64,000 nucleotides of DNA, from assembly GCA_028554795.2 (NCBI GenBank), contig CM068838.1, positions 129,491,428 to 129,555,427 on the forward strand, given 5' to 3'. The notes beneath the pieces were generated by a model that saw only the letters and a list, made by a program, of their open reading frames with translations, ran no database searches and was not told the DNA's origin. This DNA is from Sinohyriopsis cumingii (taxonomy: Eukaryota > Mollusca > Bivalvia > Unionida > Unionidae). How positions within the stretch are numbered: position 1 is the first letter of the stretch; each line of letters starts with the position of its first letter. Below are positions 7,401 to 20,520 of the stretch, piece after piece. Both the position numbers and the translations under genes were made by a program.

Positions 7401-10400
7401 TCATATTGTTGTGAGTAATGGAGACTCTCAAAAAATAGCCTTCTTTACTTTTTTTTCCGGAAGTCATTCTTGCATCTCTTCAATGTGACAATATGTATCG
7501 GCCACTACTCAACAACTTTATGGAGTCTGTGTATCTGGACTCTCTTAAGTCTTGTGGTAGAAATTGCGGGTGTTGGTTAAGGCTCACCCATGTCATCTTC
7601 TAAACCACTAGCATGTACCTGGTCTGACATTCATTTCAGCTAGAGTATTGGGCGACCCGGAAAGTCGTCGTCGTCGTCGCTTTTTGGATTCTTCGTCTTC
7701 CTCTGGTTTCTCACAGGAATAGTGTGATAGTCTGATTCCAAGCTTTTATTTGACTAAGTTTTACATATATTTGTACCTTATATAACATTTGCTCCCTATA
7801 TATATATATATAGATTGCAAACTATGAAGATGGAATCAAAACAGATTACCATTTTGCTGGAGGATTCTCAGAGCGTCGCCCTAAAGTATGCTTAAAAAAG
7901 ACCATGGAATACTCCACTTCTCGGGATAAAGTCAAAATATCTGAGAAATCTGTCAGCAGAATGGATAATGGACTCCAGAATGCCCACAACCTCAAAACAA
8001 AGGAAAGACAGGAGAGAGGAGAGACAAAGGCAAATATATATGACAATGATAATTGTCAGGAAAAAGGGCATTAGTCTTCAGTGTCCAAATAAAAGAGAGA
8101 ACACAGATAGAAGAATTTAGAGAGGAAGAGTAGTCTTCAGAAACAAAAACAAAAACAAATACGACCAGTCAAGAAACCCAAACAAAATCAAGACAACTCA
8201 GTGACACAGCAGAAGATCAGGATCCTAGGCCAGTGAAGACATTCAAAAGCAACAGGGGACACAGAGAATGAAAGAAAGAAAAAGGAAATTTGACTGTTGC
8301 TATGTGTTTGAAATTTGAATTGTGATTCCAAAAACAAGAATATACCAAAAGAAGTGTATCTTTGTCTTAAGTGTTTAGTACTGTAGATAAGTTACCTGAA
8401 TACGCACTCACATATACTCATCATTCAATCATGGGAAATGGAATTTAAAGTTTACTTGATTTGACAATCACTGAGGACGATCTCTTTTCTAAGATATGTA
8501 GGTCGCCCCGAAAAGGGGTTTGTTTTGACAAACTCATGGACTTAACTTTAAGCATTAACTGTCTCAAGCCCTTTCCACGACCAAATCCTAGTCTTCCTCC
8601 ATCCTCTAGCTGATGCCGTTTTGGTAGTAGTAGTAGTATCTGCTGCTTCTTCTCATGGCAGTTAGCATGCACATAGTGATGTTGGAAGTCATGGAAACCT
8701 AGCATTTGAAGGCCTCGTTTTCATGAGTTAAGGTAAAGACATCTGATATATTTGTCTTATAATACTTATCTCTGCCAACATATCTTGCAGAGCACACAAC
8801 GTTGTGTTTTCACTGTTTTCCTTTTGTCTTACTGAAGTTGAAGAAAAATGCTTGTCCTGTTTGTTTCTGCTGATGAAAAACGGACTCTATTTTTTCCTTC
8901 TATCTCTCTACATTTCAAGGACCATAAGAAGGAAGGAAAATATAGGTTAGACATTTGACAGTAAGCTTAACTGCAATCCAAACTATATCTGTTTCACATC
9001 CCTTTTGCAGTATACTTCTTTAAACATTTTGAGAACTACTCTTAATTTACCATTATTGTGATGACGTCATTTTGAGGACTAACTAAACACAATCAGAGAT
9101 TACCATTAACCTGAGAACCTATTTTTTCTTATAGCGCCTGCCCTGCTAAAACACGGAAAAATATTTATTTAAAAAAATAGGAACTAATTTATCTGCATTT
9201 AAAACTATAGACAGACAAATATATGTTCACATTTTATAAAGATATAATTTTAAGTTATTTTGCCGAAAACAACACGTCAGACAGTTCTGAAACTTCGTGG
9301 CCTCTTTTATTGACACAATCAAAAATTACCATCCACTTGGGAAATGAGAAATATCAGTATAAACAAATTATGTATCGAGTCTAGACAATGCAAAATGAAA
9401 ACATACGAATATCAAACATATCTAAGTTTTCAAGTCATCTATTAAAATAAATGTTCCAAAATTTAGGTTGACTCCAAAGCAACACAAATTTCATAAGTCA
9501 GCTTGTGCATGGCAAATTCACTGAATAACCCATTATATGACAATATATTACAGCTAAAGTTTAACCATTAAGCAGATTAAAACAGAAAGTTAAGGAAATT
9601 GCCTTACATTCGTTTTACAATTATTCGTTTGTCTCTTTTTTCTTTGTTAATTCCTTAAAACCATATGCCCATAATTAAAGCTATCAAAATGATGTTTGCA
9701 AATACTAAATAAAGATAAATATGTACGAGAGAAGAAAAGCAAGGGTTAGAATGCATATATATGCATGTGTATATACATAGATAAATATATTATATTTTTC
9801 AAATAGCTAGAATTGAGAAAGAGAGTATACAGATAATGCGTGTGGAAGGGTAGGTAAAATACACTGACCTGAAACAGTAACCATTTTTCTTTGAAAGGGT
9901 TCATTTGCCTTGTTTTTAGAAACGTTTTTAAATTCACTTTTCTACGCCTAGATGTGCTACCAGGTTACGAAAGCTAGACTTTATGGAATGATTTTTTTTC
10001 TTTAAAACTACATTTGAGAACAGAGATATATCCATTTGCTAAACAATAATCATCTACTCACCTTGAAGTAGGCGACATGCATTTAAATTATCTATCTCTA
10101 ACGAGCTGAATTTGAAAAAGAATTTAGGACACTTATATTTATTCGTTTATTTCTTTTCCTAACAATAAATAGTTATATTCCTTTTGAAATTGTCATGTAA
10201 ACAAATAGACAATAGATGATAAACACCGATTGGGTTGCTAGTGTGTAGGTTAACTGATTAGGCATTTAAAGAAAAAGAAATGCTCCTTTTATAAACATGC
10301 TTGTAAAATAAATCTCACGGGTGTTACAGTATTAACATATACATGTTTTAACTAACTACCTTCAAATCGGCGACATGCATCAAAATGATCTTTGAGAAGC

Positions 10401-10488
10401 CGATTGTATAGACTCTGCAAGCACGGCATATAATGGGGCCCGCAAAATTTCCATGTCTGTATTAGGTCTTGAAGTCCGCGAATCCCTT
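7401..10488. other. No gene recognised
   Basis: AT-rich sequence with stops in all frames. It has a (TCG)n run near 7662-7680 and a short (TA)n at 7796-7812. The open frames present are under 90 codons and show no domain features. Confidence 0.6.
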
Positions 10489-10641
10489 ATATATAGATGT
10501 ATAGTATATACGCTGTATCTATGATATACCACGAGATGTATACATTTTTTATTAAAAGGAACCGAGGCTTGCCGAGTTTTATTTTAATGAAAAATGTATA
10601 CGAGTGATATATCATTGATACAACGTATACACTGTACATAT
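10489..10641. mobile_element. Hairpin foldback element (palindromic MITE-like)
   Basis: The two halves are near-perfect inverted copies. The left half has GTATATACGCTGTATCTATG and the right half, reversed, has GTATACGTTGTATCAATG; both continue through an ATGTATAC-type segment and a T-rich stretch to a central palindrome around CCGAGGCTTGCCGAG. The whole can fold into one long hairpin. No coding capacity and no clear target duplication were seen. Confidence 0.65.
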
Positions 10642-11404
10642 ATTTTACTTGCATCACATGCAAATACATATATTTGCCCTTGAATGGAGTTTCAGATTAA
10701 CTATAGGCATCTATGTATTGAACTAACGAAAAACTAAACTCATTATATACCGTCCAAGTGTATCCGCTACCAAATGCAGTCTGTGCCTTTTGTTGCTATT
10801 TACAATCACTTTTGCAGTTTGATAAGTTGATTGTTTTATTTTCGAGTTTCTATTTTTATTAACATTGATTAAATCAATATGAGACACAATTATGACTAAA
10901 ACATGAAAGATGGTTTTAATGAAGACAGTAGAACACTACAAACACTTGATTAGCTCAATCATTGATATGAGCGCTCAGCCTTTCAGGTACCAAAACATGG
11001 AAATTGTTTTTAGCGTGGATTGGAAACTAATCAAAATTACGAAAAAAACAAGAGGTAATTAAAATATTTTAATATATTTACAGTTGATCTAAGTCAGTAT
11101 TCTGCTTTAATAACAGAACTACCGACCATAAAACTCTCTCTCTTTTTCTCTCTCTCTCTCTCTCTCATACTTTGGTCGGGTTGAATTAACACTTTTACCA
11201 TCATTCATAGGTCCTGAGACTCCGTGGGATGACACAAGCGGAAATCCTCTACGCTCGTCTCTACAAAGATTTTCACTCGTATCTTGCTACTATGGTGCAG
11301 AGAGAGGGGACTTTGGACATTTTCATACTTAATTAATACAAATAGATTTTATAACATTATAATAGGTTTAAGAAACAATAACTAAATACTAAATACATCA
11401 GTAT
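10642..11404. other. No gene recognised
   Basis: AT-rich sequence with a (TC)n microsatellite at about 11138-11166. Confidence 0.6.
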
Positions 11405-11730
11405 GGATCTCTCTGGTGGCCTAGTGGTCAAAGCGTCCGCCTCGGACGCCGGAGGTCGGTGGTTTGAACCCTGACTGAATCATACCAAAGACTTATAAAA
11501 ATGGTATTAACAACTGCCTCGCTAGGCGGTCAGCATTAACAGGTTAGTATTAAGACTGGTCGGCCTGTTGTCAGGATAATATGATTGGGGGGACATGTCT
11601 GCAGCATAATGCCCCAGTGCAAATTATCACTCTAAACTGGCACACAGCAGACATCGTAGCAAGATGACTGAGAAAATGTTAAAGCTACATTAAAAATCCA
11701 GATCACACACACACACACACACACACATAA
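11405..11730 (+). mobile_element. tRNA-derived SINE, copy 1
   Basis: The head carries an A-box-like TGGCCTAGTGGTC and a B-box-like GGTTTGAACCC spaced as in a tRNA gene. A tRNA-unrelated body follows, containing TGCCTCGCTAGGCGGTCAGC, GTCGGCCTGTTGTCAGGATA and CAGTGCAAATTATCACT. The copy ends in a (CA)n tract at 11705-11728. A homologous copy lies inverted at 13470-13727. Confidence 0.8.
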
Positions 11731-13324
11731 AGTATATGTATGTGTACCACGTAACCGAGAAATGTCTCGCATAATGTCGACAGGGTTTGCAACATTATAT
11801 CATTGATAATATAAACAATGTAGATTAATCACAAGACAAGTTCACAGATACCGCTACGACGAACCATATTCTTGTGGGTTATTTAGTCTAAGTTCAATTT
11901 CAAGGTTTTCATCCAGCCCCCCAAAAAATTTCTCACTCCAGGTTTCTGAATATTTTGCTTCCCTTATGCATGGGGGGGGGGGGCGGATGTCACGGATTAC
12001 AAAATGGAAATTATGCACTCTAACAGGGGTAGACTGATTTTTAAATAAACGTGTAATGATATATAAAGGTGATGTACTTTGGGGAGATCGCAAAGTATAA
12101 AAATTGCAGAACATAAAGCATTACGAACTGTTCACTACCTCTCTTAATTTATTAGTCTTGGCCACGGGATAATGCCCGAAAATAATATGAACTTCTTCCT
12201 GTTATCAGGCAAATATATTTTGAAAGCCCTAATAGCCATAATACGAGGGTCTATTGTTCTGCATCAAACTGAGAGCTTGTACTAGTAACTGATGACGAGA
12301 TTTACAACTATAAAAAGCGTACGAGATGGGGGAGAGGGGAGTAATAAAATGAGATTCGGTTATTTTTGTATTCCTACTTGTTGAACATATGACATAATCA
12401 ATATTAAATCGTTTACATGTAATATATTGCATTGCAACATTTTCAGATTACAAGTGATGATTGTTACAGAGGTATTTTGCAATAAAGGAAAACTGGTGGT
12501 GGTCTCTCCTTGTACATATTACACAGGTGAACAATGCAAGGACTATTTTCTTTTAATATATACGTGGGAAGTAGCCGATATTCTAGATGTTGCTGACATA
12601 TAAAGGTGCAACTTTAAAAACAGGAAACAACGCTTGTGATGTGTATTTAATTTGCATTGTGTTGGCCTTTATCCATGATCCTTTGTTATGTATATCTAAA
12701 TTGTGAGATTGAGCTTGGTAATTGAGTTCAATGCCTACCTGAAAAAAACTGTTATTGTTGTGTAAACTATATAATATATAGGTAATATTTCTCTAGGATT
12801 TCAGATTATATATTAAAATCATTAATACTGGAAGTAAGCATGTTCATTTGAATATGAATTTAGGACACTAGTGTTCCTCTTAGAAATTCATAGTGTACCT
12901 GCTGCATTACATGTTCTTAACTGAAGCTTTAGTAATAGACTTGACCTTGTCTAAAACTCAAAATAGTCTCAAAATAACATTCAACTTGATTCTGGTAATA
13001 TGTCTTAAGTTTTTTTATGTTTTGAGGACTAGTTTAGGTTGTATTTCAGTTAATATTTTAGAGGATCATTTCTTTAAATTATTCACTGTAAATTCACGGT
13101 GTTCATAATTACTTCTTGGACTAAATCACTATTTTGGAATTGTACTGAAATCATTCAAAGACGCTTAGGATTATATCACCGTCATACACCACGACTGTTG
13201 GCACATTAGCACATTCTATGACATTGACATATAATCAAGTTGTATATTGGAATTTGTTAGCATCAATGCTAAACTTCATTTGAAGAAGAGAAAGACCAAT
13301 GCAACTGAAGAAAAGGAGAGTTGC

Positions 13325-13379
<55 letters not shown>

Positions 13380-13469
13380 GAGAGAGAAAATATGCAAATG
13401 GAGTGGGTCAGTGATTTGCATTTGTAACGTAACTTATATTTACAAAAATCATTCATATAGCTAGGATTT
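11731..13469. other. No gene recognised; GA/GACA microsatellite inside
   Basis: This is the spacer between two inverted SINE copies. It has a G-run at about 11970-11982 and a (GA)n-(GACA)n array at 13328-13388. No coding evidence was seen. Confidence 0.6.
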
Positions 13470-13727
13470 CTAGAATGTGGCAGTATATAGTGATGATTTG
13501 CACTGTGGCATCATCCTGCAGACATGAGGCACGAATTCCAGTCCAGTCATATTATCCTAACACCGGACCGACCAATCCTAACACTAAACTCTTAATGCTG
13601 AGCGCCAGGCGAGACAGCTATTAGTACAAGTTTTACAACTCTTTGGTCTGACTCGTCTGGGTATCGAACCAACGACCTCCTGCATCCTGAGCAGACGCTC
13701 TAACCTCTAGAACCACCAGAACTGTCG
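13470..13727 (-). mobile_element. tRNA-derived SINE, copy 2
   Basis: The reverse complement begins GGTGGTTCTAGAGGTTAGAG, has a B-box GTTGGTTCGATACC, and keeps the body landmarks of copy 1 (CTCGCCTGGCGCTCAGC, TTGGTCGGTCCGGTGTTAGG, CAGTGCAAATCATCACT). It differs enough from copy 1 to be an older insertion. Confidence 0.8.
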
Positions 13728-16566
13728 ATAGGCAAATGGAAATAAAACAGAAGAGGGGTTATGAGATGGTACCTGAGATATATCAACACAGGTTAGGAAT
13801 TTGAATGTGGAAACTGGACAGATCCATGTCGAATGTACAAGAGAAAAAGAACAAATACTGGATTGGTGGTGCTCGGCCAAAAAGGGTGATCAAGATTACC
13901 ATAACTTCAGACAGCTTATATTAGTTGAAAATTTCAAGAATTTTGTCGATCGTGACGTCAAGACCTACAGTGGCGAGTAAAAGATTGAAACGCTAGAAAA
14001 TACTGGTCATACAGCTGATGACTGTTACTTGACTCAAAAGTTTATTTTGTCCGTAAGTCTTACTGGCAACAGTTTCCTGGTGCAAATCAGCCTCGTATCA
14101 GTACTCTCAAATTTCATCCTGACGCATGATTTAGATATTATACTTATGACGCGACCTATAAGGAATCTTTATTTCTTTCTATGTGCACTTATTGCAACCA
14201 GAAAGTGCTTGTTATTTCTGATTGTTACAGATTTAAAAGTAAGCAACATTATAAAGCCTTTCCAAATGCTCTTATTTTAAGCTGTCAATGTCACAGCCCT
14301 ATATTGAAAAAAATAAATGTGTCGAGTCAAAGTCATAAACATCCAGTTCTATAGAGAATGAATCTCTAAAATGGGTGCTAAAAACAAGTCAAGAATATAG
14401 ACATAATATCGTTTATTGACATTGTAAACATCTGACAAACAGAACTGTTAAGCAAACAGATTCATCTGAAAGATGTTTGAGAAGTTTTGCCTCCAAATAT
14501 TCAGACTAAGTTAAGTTGGAACAATGAAATTGCACTAAAGTCACATTTAAAGTACGCAATGTCCCATTTAAAAACTGCTGTATATTTCTTACCAAAGTAT
14601 ACGTGCCTCAATCTAATATGGGTAAAGAAATTTAAATTCAAACGTGCTTAAAACTAATATGACAAATATGTACAGGATAACATATGTGTAAAAAGAAGCA
14701 AAATTTAAACAGCATGTCAAGAAACCGTAATAAACAATCAGACTGAAGTAATCATGAATTCAGATACAACACTCTCTTTTCTTATCGAAATATTCAACAT
14801 TACATTTTTGAAACATGATAATACTTTCAATGATTTTTAAAGAATGACAAATATATAAGAACTACTTCACTGCCATGAAAAATATTTGCTTAGGAAAAAT
14901 ATGAAAACATGCAAATAACAAAACAATAAATCTGAACACATTTTAAACTTCTTTGGACTGAATACAAATTAATAAAATTAAAAAGCCGAAATCTAAGAAC
15001 ACATCGTAATCAAACCAGAAAAGTCTACCCCATTTGTCGGCCTATACGTACCAGTGAATTTTGTACAGTTTCTATACTTCATCCATATATAAGTAGAATC
15101 TGAGTGTAAGAAAAGGCCAGAGCAATACCTCAATTTTGTCTTTTTCAGTACTGTTTGTTCCACATAGCATCGTCAATTTTCCATAAATTTGAGGATCAGC
15201 ACCATCAAATGTGGCTAAAAGTACCTAATTTGTTTCACACAAAATATTTAAAACAAATTAGGTTTTTTTTAGCTACAGATGACCTGAAAAGTTAATGTGT
15301 TACATATAGCATAAAATTCACAATGACGTGTGAAATACACTGTAGCAGTTTCTATTTTCTAGAATATTAATAGTATGCATCAGATTACCGGCAATAGGGA
15401 AATTGCATCACTGATGCTAAAATGTCTTTTCCAGAGTTCTGTTTTGATGAGAGGCATGAACATTCCATCGCATTTCGTGCTATTTTGTACATTACTGCCC
15501 TGTTTATCTGAAGCTTTTGTGAAAGAGAAAACAATAATAAACTAAACAGTGAATGTAAACTAATAAAATACATACCATTATCCTTAAGTTTCATATTTAA
15601 ATATTTGCAATATTTACATCCATACAAATTCGATTTAGGTCAAATCCCTAAAATGACCATTTAATCATATTTTGTACTTTTCTTTGTATGCATAATGACC
15701 TGTCAATTCCCAACAAATAAGAGTAAGTGAAGGTACACTTCCTGTAGTTAGATGGCATGTGTTTCCATATTTTCTCAAGCTAGTTGTTACTCTGAATGAT
15801 ATTTCTGTCGACGTGAACAAAATGAGTCACTGGTTGAGAAACTTTTAACGCACATATATGTAATCAAATGTAAACAACATATATTACTAGTGTATGCTGT
15901 TTTAGCGCAATGACATATGATGCACTTTAATGCCAAAAATCATGTAGATATTTTGAAATCCTTCTCAATGTCAGATCCTAATTTGTTTATCTCTTCCCAA
16001 AATGAAAATTATTTGACACATTTTTTCTATATTTTTTGGAGAAAAATACTTTTTTAACATAATAATAAAATACACGATATACAATAACATGATTTGAATG
16101 ACAAAATACACATACATGTTGATTTGGAATATAAGACGAAGCCCAGACTTTATAATCCAAATGTATCAACTTATAGGCCAGCAAATATATTTATCATCTT
16201 TTTGAATTTTCAAGGTACATATTCTAGCTTTTTGGCTTTAATATTTCTTTTGAGTTTGAATTTTTAATTATGATTTTAATCTGGTTTCGTGGACATTTTT
16301 TTTTTTTGTAATAGGTTCCTTCCTCTGTGTCTCTTCACGTGTTGCTTTTCCTGGTAGTGAAGCAGTTCTTATAAATTATCCCGGTTGTCTTTCTACAGTT
16401 GAATACTCCTCCTTAAACCATGGTACTATAGTCGTTTTCTTCCATTTTGCTTTCATACTTGACTTGTAGTGTTAACATAAAAATAATCCCTTTTACTTTC
16501 AGATGTTACATTCACCAAACATTGATATAATTTTGAATAGGAATTTTTCAACTGTTTACCATGTAA
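13728..16566. other. No gene recognised
   Basis: AT-rich sequence with scattered short frames and no domains. A 30-base motif (CCAGTTCTATAGAGAATG then AATCTCTAAAATG) at about 14343 recurs at about 17717, so it belongs to a dispersed repeat. Confidence 0.55.
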
Positions 16567-16753
16567 GGGCTGTTCCATTAAAACATACATAGGCCCAGAG
16601 AAGATAGTTTTAAAGTGGGGTTCTCCACAAAATGGTGCAATTTAAAATGTTCTTATCATTTTAATATGAACTCTGTGGAATCAAAGTATACTGGCATATA
16701 GTTTTAAAAAACTGCCTTCCCTGTGTATCGTGTATGTTTAAATGGAACAGTCC
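16567..16753. mobile_element. MITE with terminal inverted repeats of about 23 bp
   Basis: The left end reads GGGCTGTTCCATTAAAACAT and the right end, reversed, reads GGACTGTTCCATTTAAACAT. The element is about 187 bp and non-coding. A TA is found at both outer borders, within ambiguity of a base or two, so the superfamily is not settled. Confidence 0.65.
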
Positions 16754-18590
16754 TAGGCAAAGTAAAGAAACCAATACTGACAATAGGAAACATTAAAATT
16801 ACCGTTATGAACTCACACTGACAAATATATTAAAGTAACATACTAATAATTTGCTTTAACAGCAACAGCTACTAGTGAATGTCATCTCCATGCATAGTAA
16901 ACATCATGTACAATTTTTAATTTTTATATGGCATTATAACCATATAATATATGAAATATATAAAGTAAACGAAAATAAACAAGTTCAAGTGTTAACATTT
17001 CCAGGAACACATCAAATCAAAAAAGGAACAATACGTTTTGACATAAAAATGAACTCATTGTAATGTTGTGGGATAACGTTATATTCGATTTTTATTTTTA
17101 AAATCATGAAAGTTGCGATGTTATTATTAAAAGTGATTTCTTTATTTTCATGTGAAAAAATTGTGGTACTGTAAAAATATATTTCTGCTGGTGGTCCAAT
17201 GCTCTGAAATATAATTATTTTGAATAAGCAAAAGCTCATAGCAACTGAGCATGATACATTTAGATAACATGATATAATCATGTAATTTCAACTTATCGAT
17301 ATTACTAAGTGGATATCCTTAATATGTGAACTCGTATCATTTTCCAATACGGGCATCATGGGTAGAAACAATCATGTTATTGATATGACAATCTATGGCA
17401 TCCTTACACATGACAAGGTATGCCCTCCTTAACGTGACAAGGCATGTCCTCCTTACACACAGAGGCAGGGTTCTCAATAGATTTCCATACTAAAGAGGCA
17501 TTTGACAATTGCTGTAATTTCAAAATCTCAAGGGCATTTTATTATATGTGTCTAATCTAAATCGTCCCTAACACTATGTTTTATCAGTTTCGATATTGCA
17601 TCAATATTAATGTGCTTTATATATGAGAAATATCAAAGTTTAAATGAATAGTAGATATTATAACGGTATCATTCTACGCCATTTTGATGATTCACTGTTT
17701 TGACCCAGTCATAAACTTCCAGTTCTATAGAAAATGAATCTCTAAAATGACAAAAAAGTTACTAGCCATAAAAAATCGATTTCACAAAATATCCTATTTT
17801 AAATCAGTAACGTTCACATAAAAATCCTCAATAACTATTTCGATGAGGCAAACCGCCCTCTGCCTAAAACAGACATATACTTAACATGTGATGGCAATTT
17901 GACAGACAATGAACACCTACATCAGTAACACTGTTTAGAATACTGTAATGAATTCTCAAGTTCCATGAGTAGCTGTTGTAACCGATTTTTTTTGGTGGTT
18001 CTTTCTTACTGTAATGTGTGCATATTACAAGAAACAAATACTTTGTATGATACATTTCATAGTTGTATCAGCGTCATTTACATTTGTTTCATATGAAAGT
18101 GGGATGATCTTAAACCCGACGATAGGTAATTTTACTTTACAAGTAAATTTTCAATAATCTTTTAAATGAATATTGATATTAAACTTAATCTGACCTACAA
18201 AATTTAGTTCACTCGAGGATAAAGGTATGAATGATAATACATTGAAATTAAAATCTTCTCTTGTAACTTTGTCTTTTGTCTCCGATTATCTGCATTTCTA
18301 GAGAAATGAGTTGCATATGCACATTATCCATTACTTTTTTTAAAAACGAGTCAAAAGCGAAATCTTAATGGCTACTATTTTACTAACAGGAAAACAATTT
18401 ATTATAATACCATTATGATTTTCCGCAAATTTTATTATTTTTGCTTTCAAGACAAAATCTCTTCCCCAATCAAAATTATAATACATATAAGTAAACCTTT
18501 AGTGATGCTAAAGTGATTTTGTTGTATCACCTTGTAAATTCGAGTTTTCTACGTACCACTGTTGTTACTCTAAAACATCGTTTTCTAATT
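16754..18590. other. No gene recognised
   Basis: AT-rich spacer. A short direct duplication around CATGACAAGG-ATG-CCTCCTTA lies at 17405-17455. No supported coding region. Confidence 0.55.
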
Positions 18591-19254
18591 GACGTCAAGT
18601 TGGTTACTTGTTCCTTATTCCCGATTGAATAAGGAATAAGTAACCAGTTACTTATTCCCGATTCAAATATTTTCACATACATTTTAATACTTATTCCTTA
18701 TTCACACGTTTTTTTTTTATTTTTTTATTCATTATTCCCAATTAAGTGTGTAATTGGTTACCACTTAGTTAATGCAGATGAAAAGTTTTGTAGGGCATGC
18801 AGTGGTGTAATTCTAACCTGATTGGAGAGTGCTATATGAAGCTAAATATAGACAGATCACTGACTACATGTAGGAATCGTTTAGGATATTGATAGGAATA
18901 CGTGTTTTGTAATTTGATATAGGATTAATTAGTTGTGTTAGGCATTTGGGTCGTGTCTTGTGTTGCATAGCGTTAAATATTAGTATTCGGGTTCGAAAAG
19001 CTTACTAATGACTGAAGTAAAAGGGAAACCACAAAAAAAAACATACAAGTGTGAACTTGGAGATTCCTCGTGTGTGGTCGTCATGTCCTCAGAGGAGAAT
19101 TATGTGGAGTATTTACGAGTTTAAGAAGCCTTCAGTTGACTTGAATATTGTCTTGAAGTCCTTGGAACTGGGGAACTTAGCATACTTGTAACCGATTTTC
19201 AGAAATTGGGATTATAAAGGGGAGTGGAGGGCAAGTAAAGCACATGACGCAAGG
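18591..19254 (+). repeat. Left arm of the outer element, outer segment
   Basis: It opens with alternating direct and inverted GTTACTTATTCC / GGAATAAGTAAC units, then carries GGGCATGCAGTGGTGTAATT, TTAATTAGTTGTGTTAG and TTGAAGTCCTTGGAACTGGG. All of these recur inverted in 45840-46508. It is interrupted at 19254/19255 by the virus-like element and resumes at 35068. Confidence 0.8.
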
Positions 19255-19510
19255 AGCAGCAGGGAGGGCGAACAGACCATTTTGTAGAAACGTCCAAATA
19301 TTGAAAATAAGCCTTCCTACGAACAATCGAAATATAAAAAATCGTCGACAGATTTAAAAAAAAGCGTTGATACTTTACTGAGAAAATCTCTATGGAATTT
19401 CCAAATAATATTACTCCATTGTCGTTGGTGATTTGTTCCAGTTTATTATGCGCGTTGTTTACACAATTACGTCTTCGCGAGGTCCCACCCTCCCTGCTGC
19501 TATATTAATT
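19255..19510 (+). repeat. Left terminal inverted repeat of the virus-like element
   Basis: It starts AGCAGCAGGGAGGGCGAACA and matches the reverse complement of 34813-35067 with about nine substitutions and two one-base indels by my count. The same AGCAGCAGGGAGGG occurs inverted at its inner end (CCCTCCCTGCTGCT, about 19489-19502), so each terminal repeat is itself bounded by inverted motifs. Confidence 0.92.
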
Positions 19511-19982
19511 TATCCAAATATTTTATCAAGTCCAATACGATATCTTGTTCTAGGATCGTGTAAATTTATTGTTATAAATCCATGCGGAGTAGCTTGCGCT
19601 TGTGAAAAGAAATGTCCAGCATCACATCATCGTATACAACAAAATTATTAATAAATCCGTCTATGGAATCAACTGATGGTGCTTCATCAATATCGGTTAT
19701 AAACTCGATAACATCGTTATCTTTATCTATTTGCGCGTTTTCATTAAAATCCTTAAGCACATTATAACATCGTTGATCATCAACTGACGGGGCTACCAAA
19801 TACAATTTATCTCACTTTAACCATCTCATTATAAAATTGAGTAACAACTGTGTCTTTCCACTTCCAGATGGTCCTATTATTATCATTCTGATGGAATTCG
19901 GTAACGCAGGATGGTGCTTGACAGGTTCTCGTTTTCTTGTCGCTGAGAAATCAATTATATCCATGCTGTATAAAATATCCAT
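19510..19982 (-). pseudogene. A32/FtsK-type genome-packaging ATPase, broken
   Basis: The N-terminal segment has a textbook Walker A, GPSGSGKTQLLLNF, about 35-45 residues in, and the next segment has a Walker B, NFVVYDDVML. This is the architecture of the small packaging ATPase of Polintons, which pumps DNA into the capsid. The frame is interrupted after the first segment (near 19812) and again after Walker B. A third frame continues to a stop at 19510, exactly the inner edge of the terminal repeat. The total of about 157 codons is shorter than most relatives. The start may be the ATG at 19982, within a CCATGG shared with the opposite-strand gene, or the next ATG at 19964. Confidence 0.7.
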
Positions 19983-20520
19983 GGATTTATATTGTGTGAA
20001 GTGCAGGACGCGTACCCCGACGGATACATCAACAACTATTACCACAAAAAATAATAGATCAGCGGTTACTGGTAAGTGTACGCGGTGTGGTACAAAGAAA
20101 TTTAAATTTATTCCCGGTGATAATTCAGGGGCAAAGTCAGCGTTAAAAAAAAAGCAACGAGGAGGTGTTATTGCAGCAAAATTAATAAAATTACCGGGAA
20201 CTCCGTGGCTAAATACCCAGGAGAAAAACATCTACCAGGATATAATTATTGCGGTCCTGGTACTCGACTCGATATCAGGCTTGATAATCAGGATCAACCA
20301 AAACCAGGCGAGGAACCAATAAATGCTATTGATAAAGCATGCCATGCTCATGATGTTGCGTATAAAAGCAATGACCTACAACATAGGCATATTGCAGATG
20401 TGAAATTAATTCATGCGTTAAATTCCATAAAAATATAAAGATATCAAAGAAAAATTAGCTAATTGGTTAGTAAGATCCGCGGTGAAAGGTAAATTAGCAC
20501 TAGTGGCTGGTAATATATAA
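19981..20520 (+). pseudogene. Zinc-ribbon and phospholipase A2 domain protein, frameshifted
   Basis: The N-terminus has two CxxC pairs (CVKC near residue 4 and CTRC near residue 38) forming a zinc ribbon, then a basic stretch. After a frameshift near 20200 comes a secretory/viral type phospholipase A2 core: the calcium-loop-like YNYCGPGT and the catalytic CHAHDVAY with its His-Asp pair. A second shift near 20435 leads to a short basic helical tail that ends directly before the integrase ATG. Parvovirus VP1 and several Polinton-like elements carry this domain, which in parvoviruses acts in endosomal escape; the same role here is inference. The start ATG overlaps that of the ATPase on the other strand. 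Confidence 0.75.
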
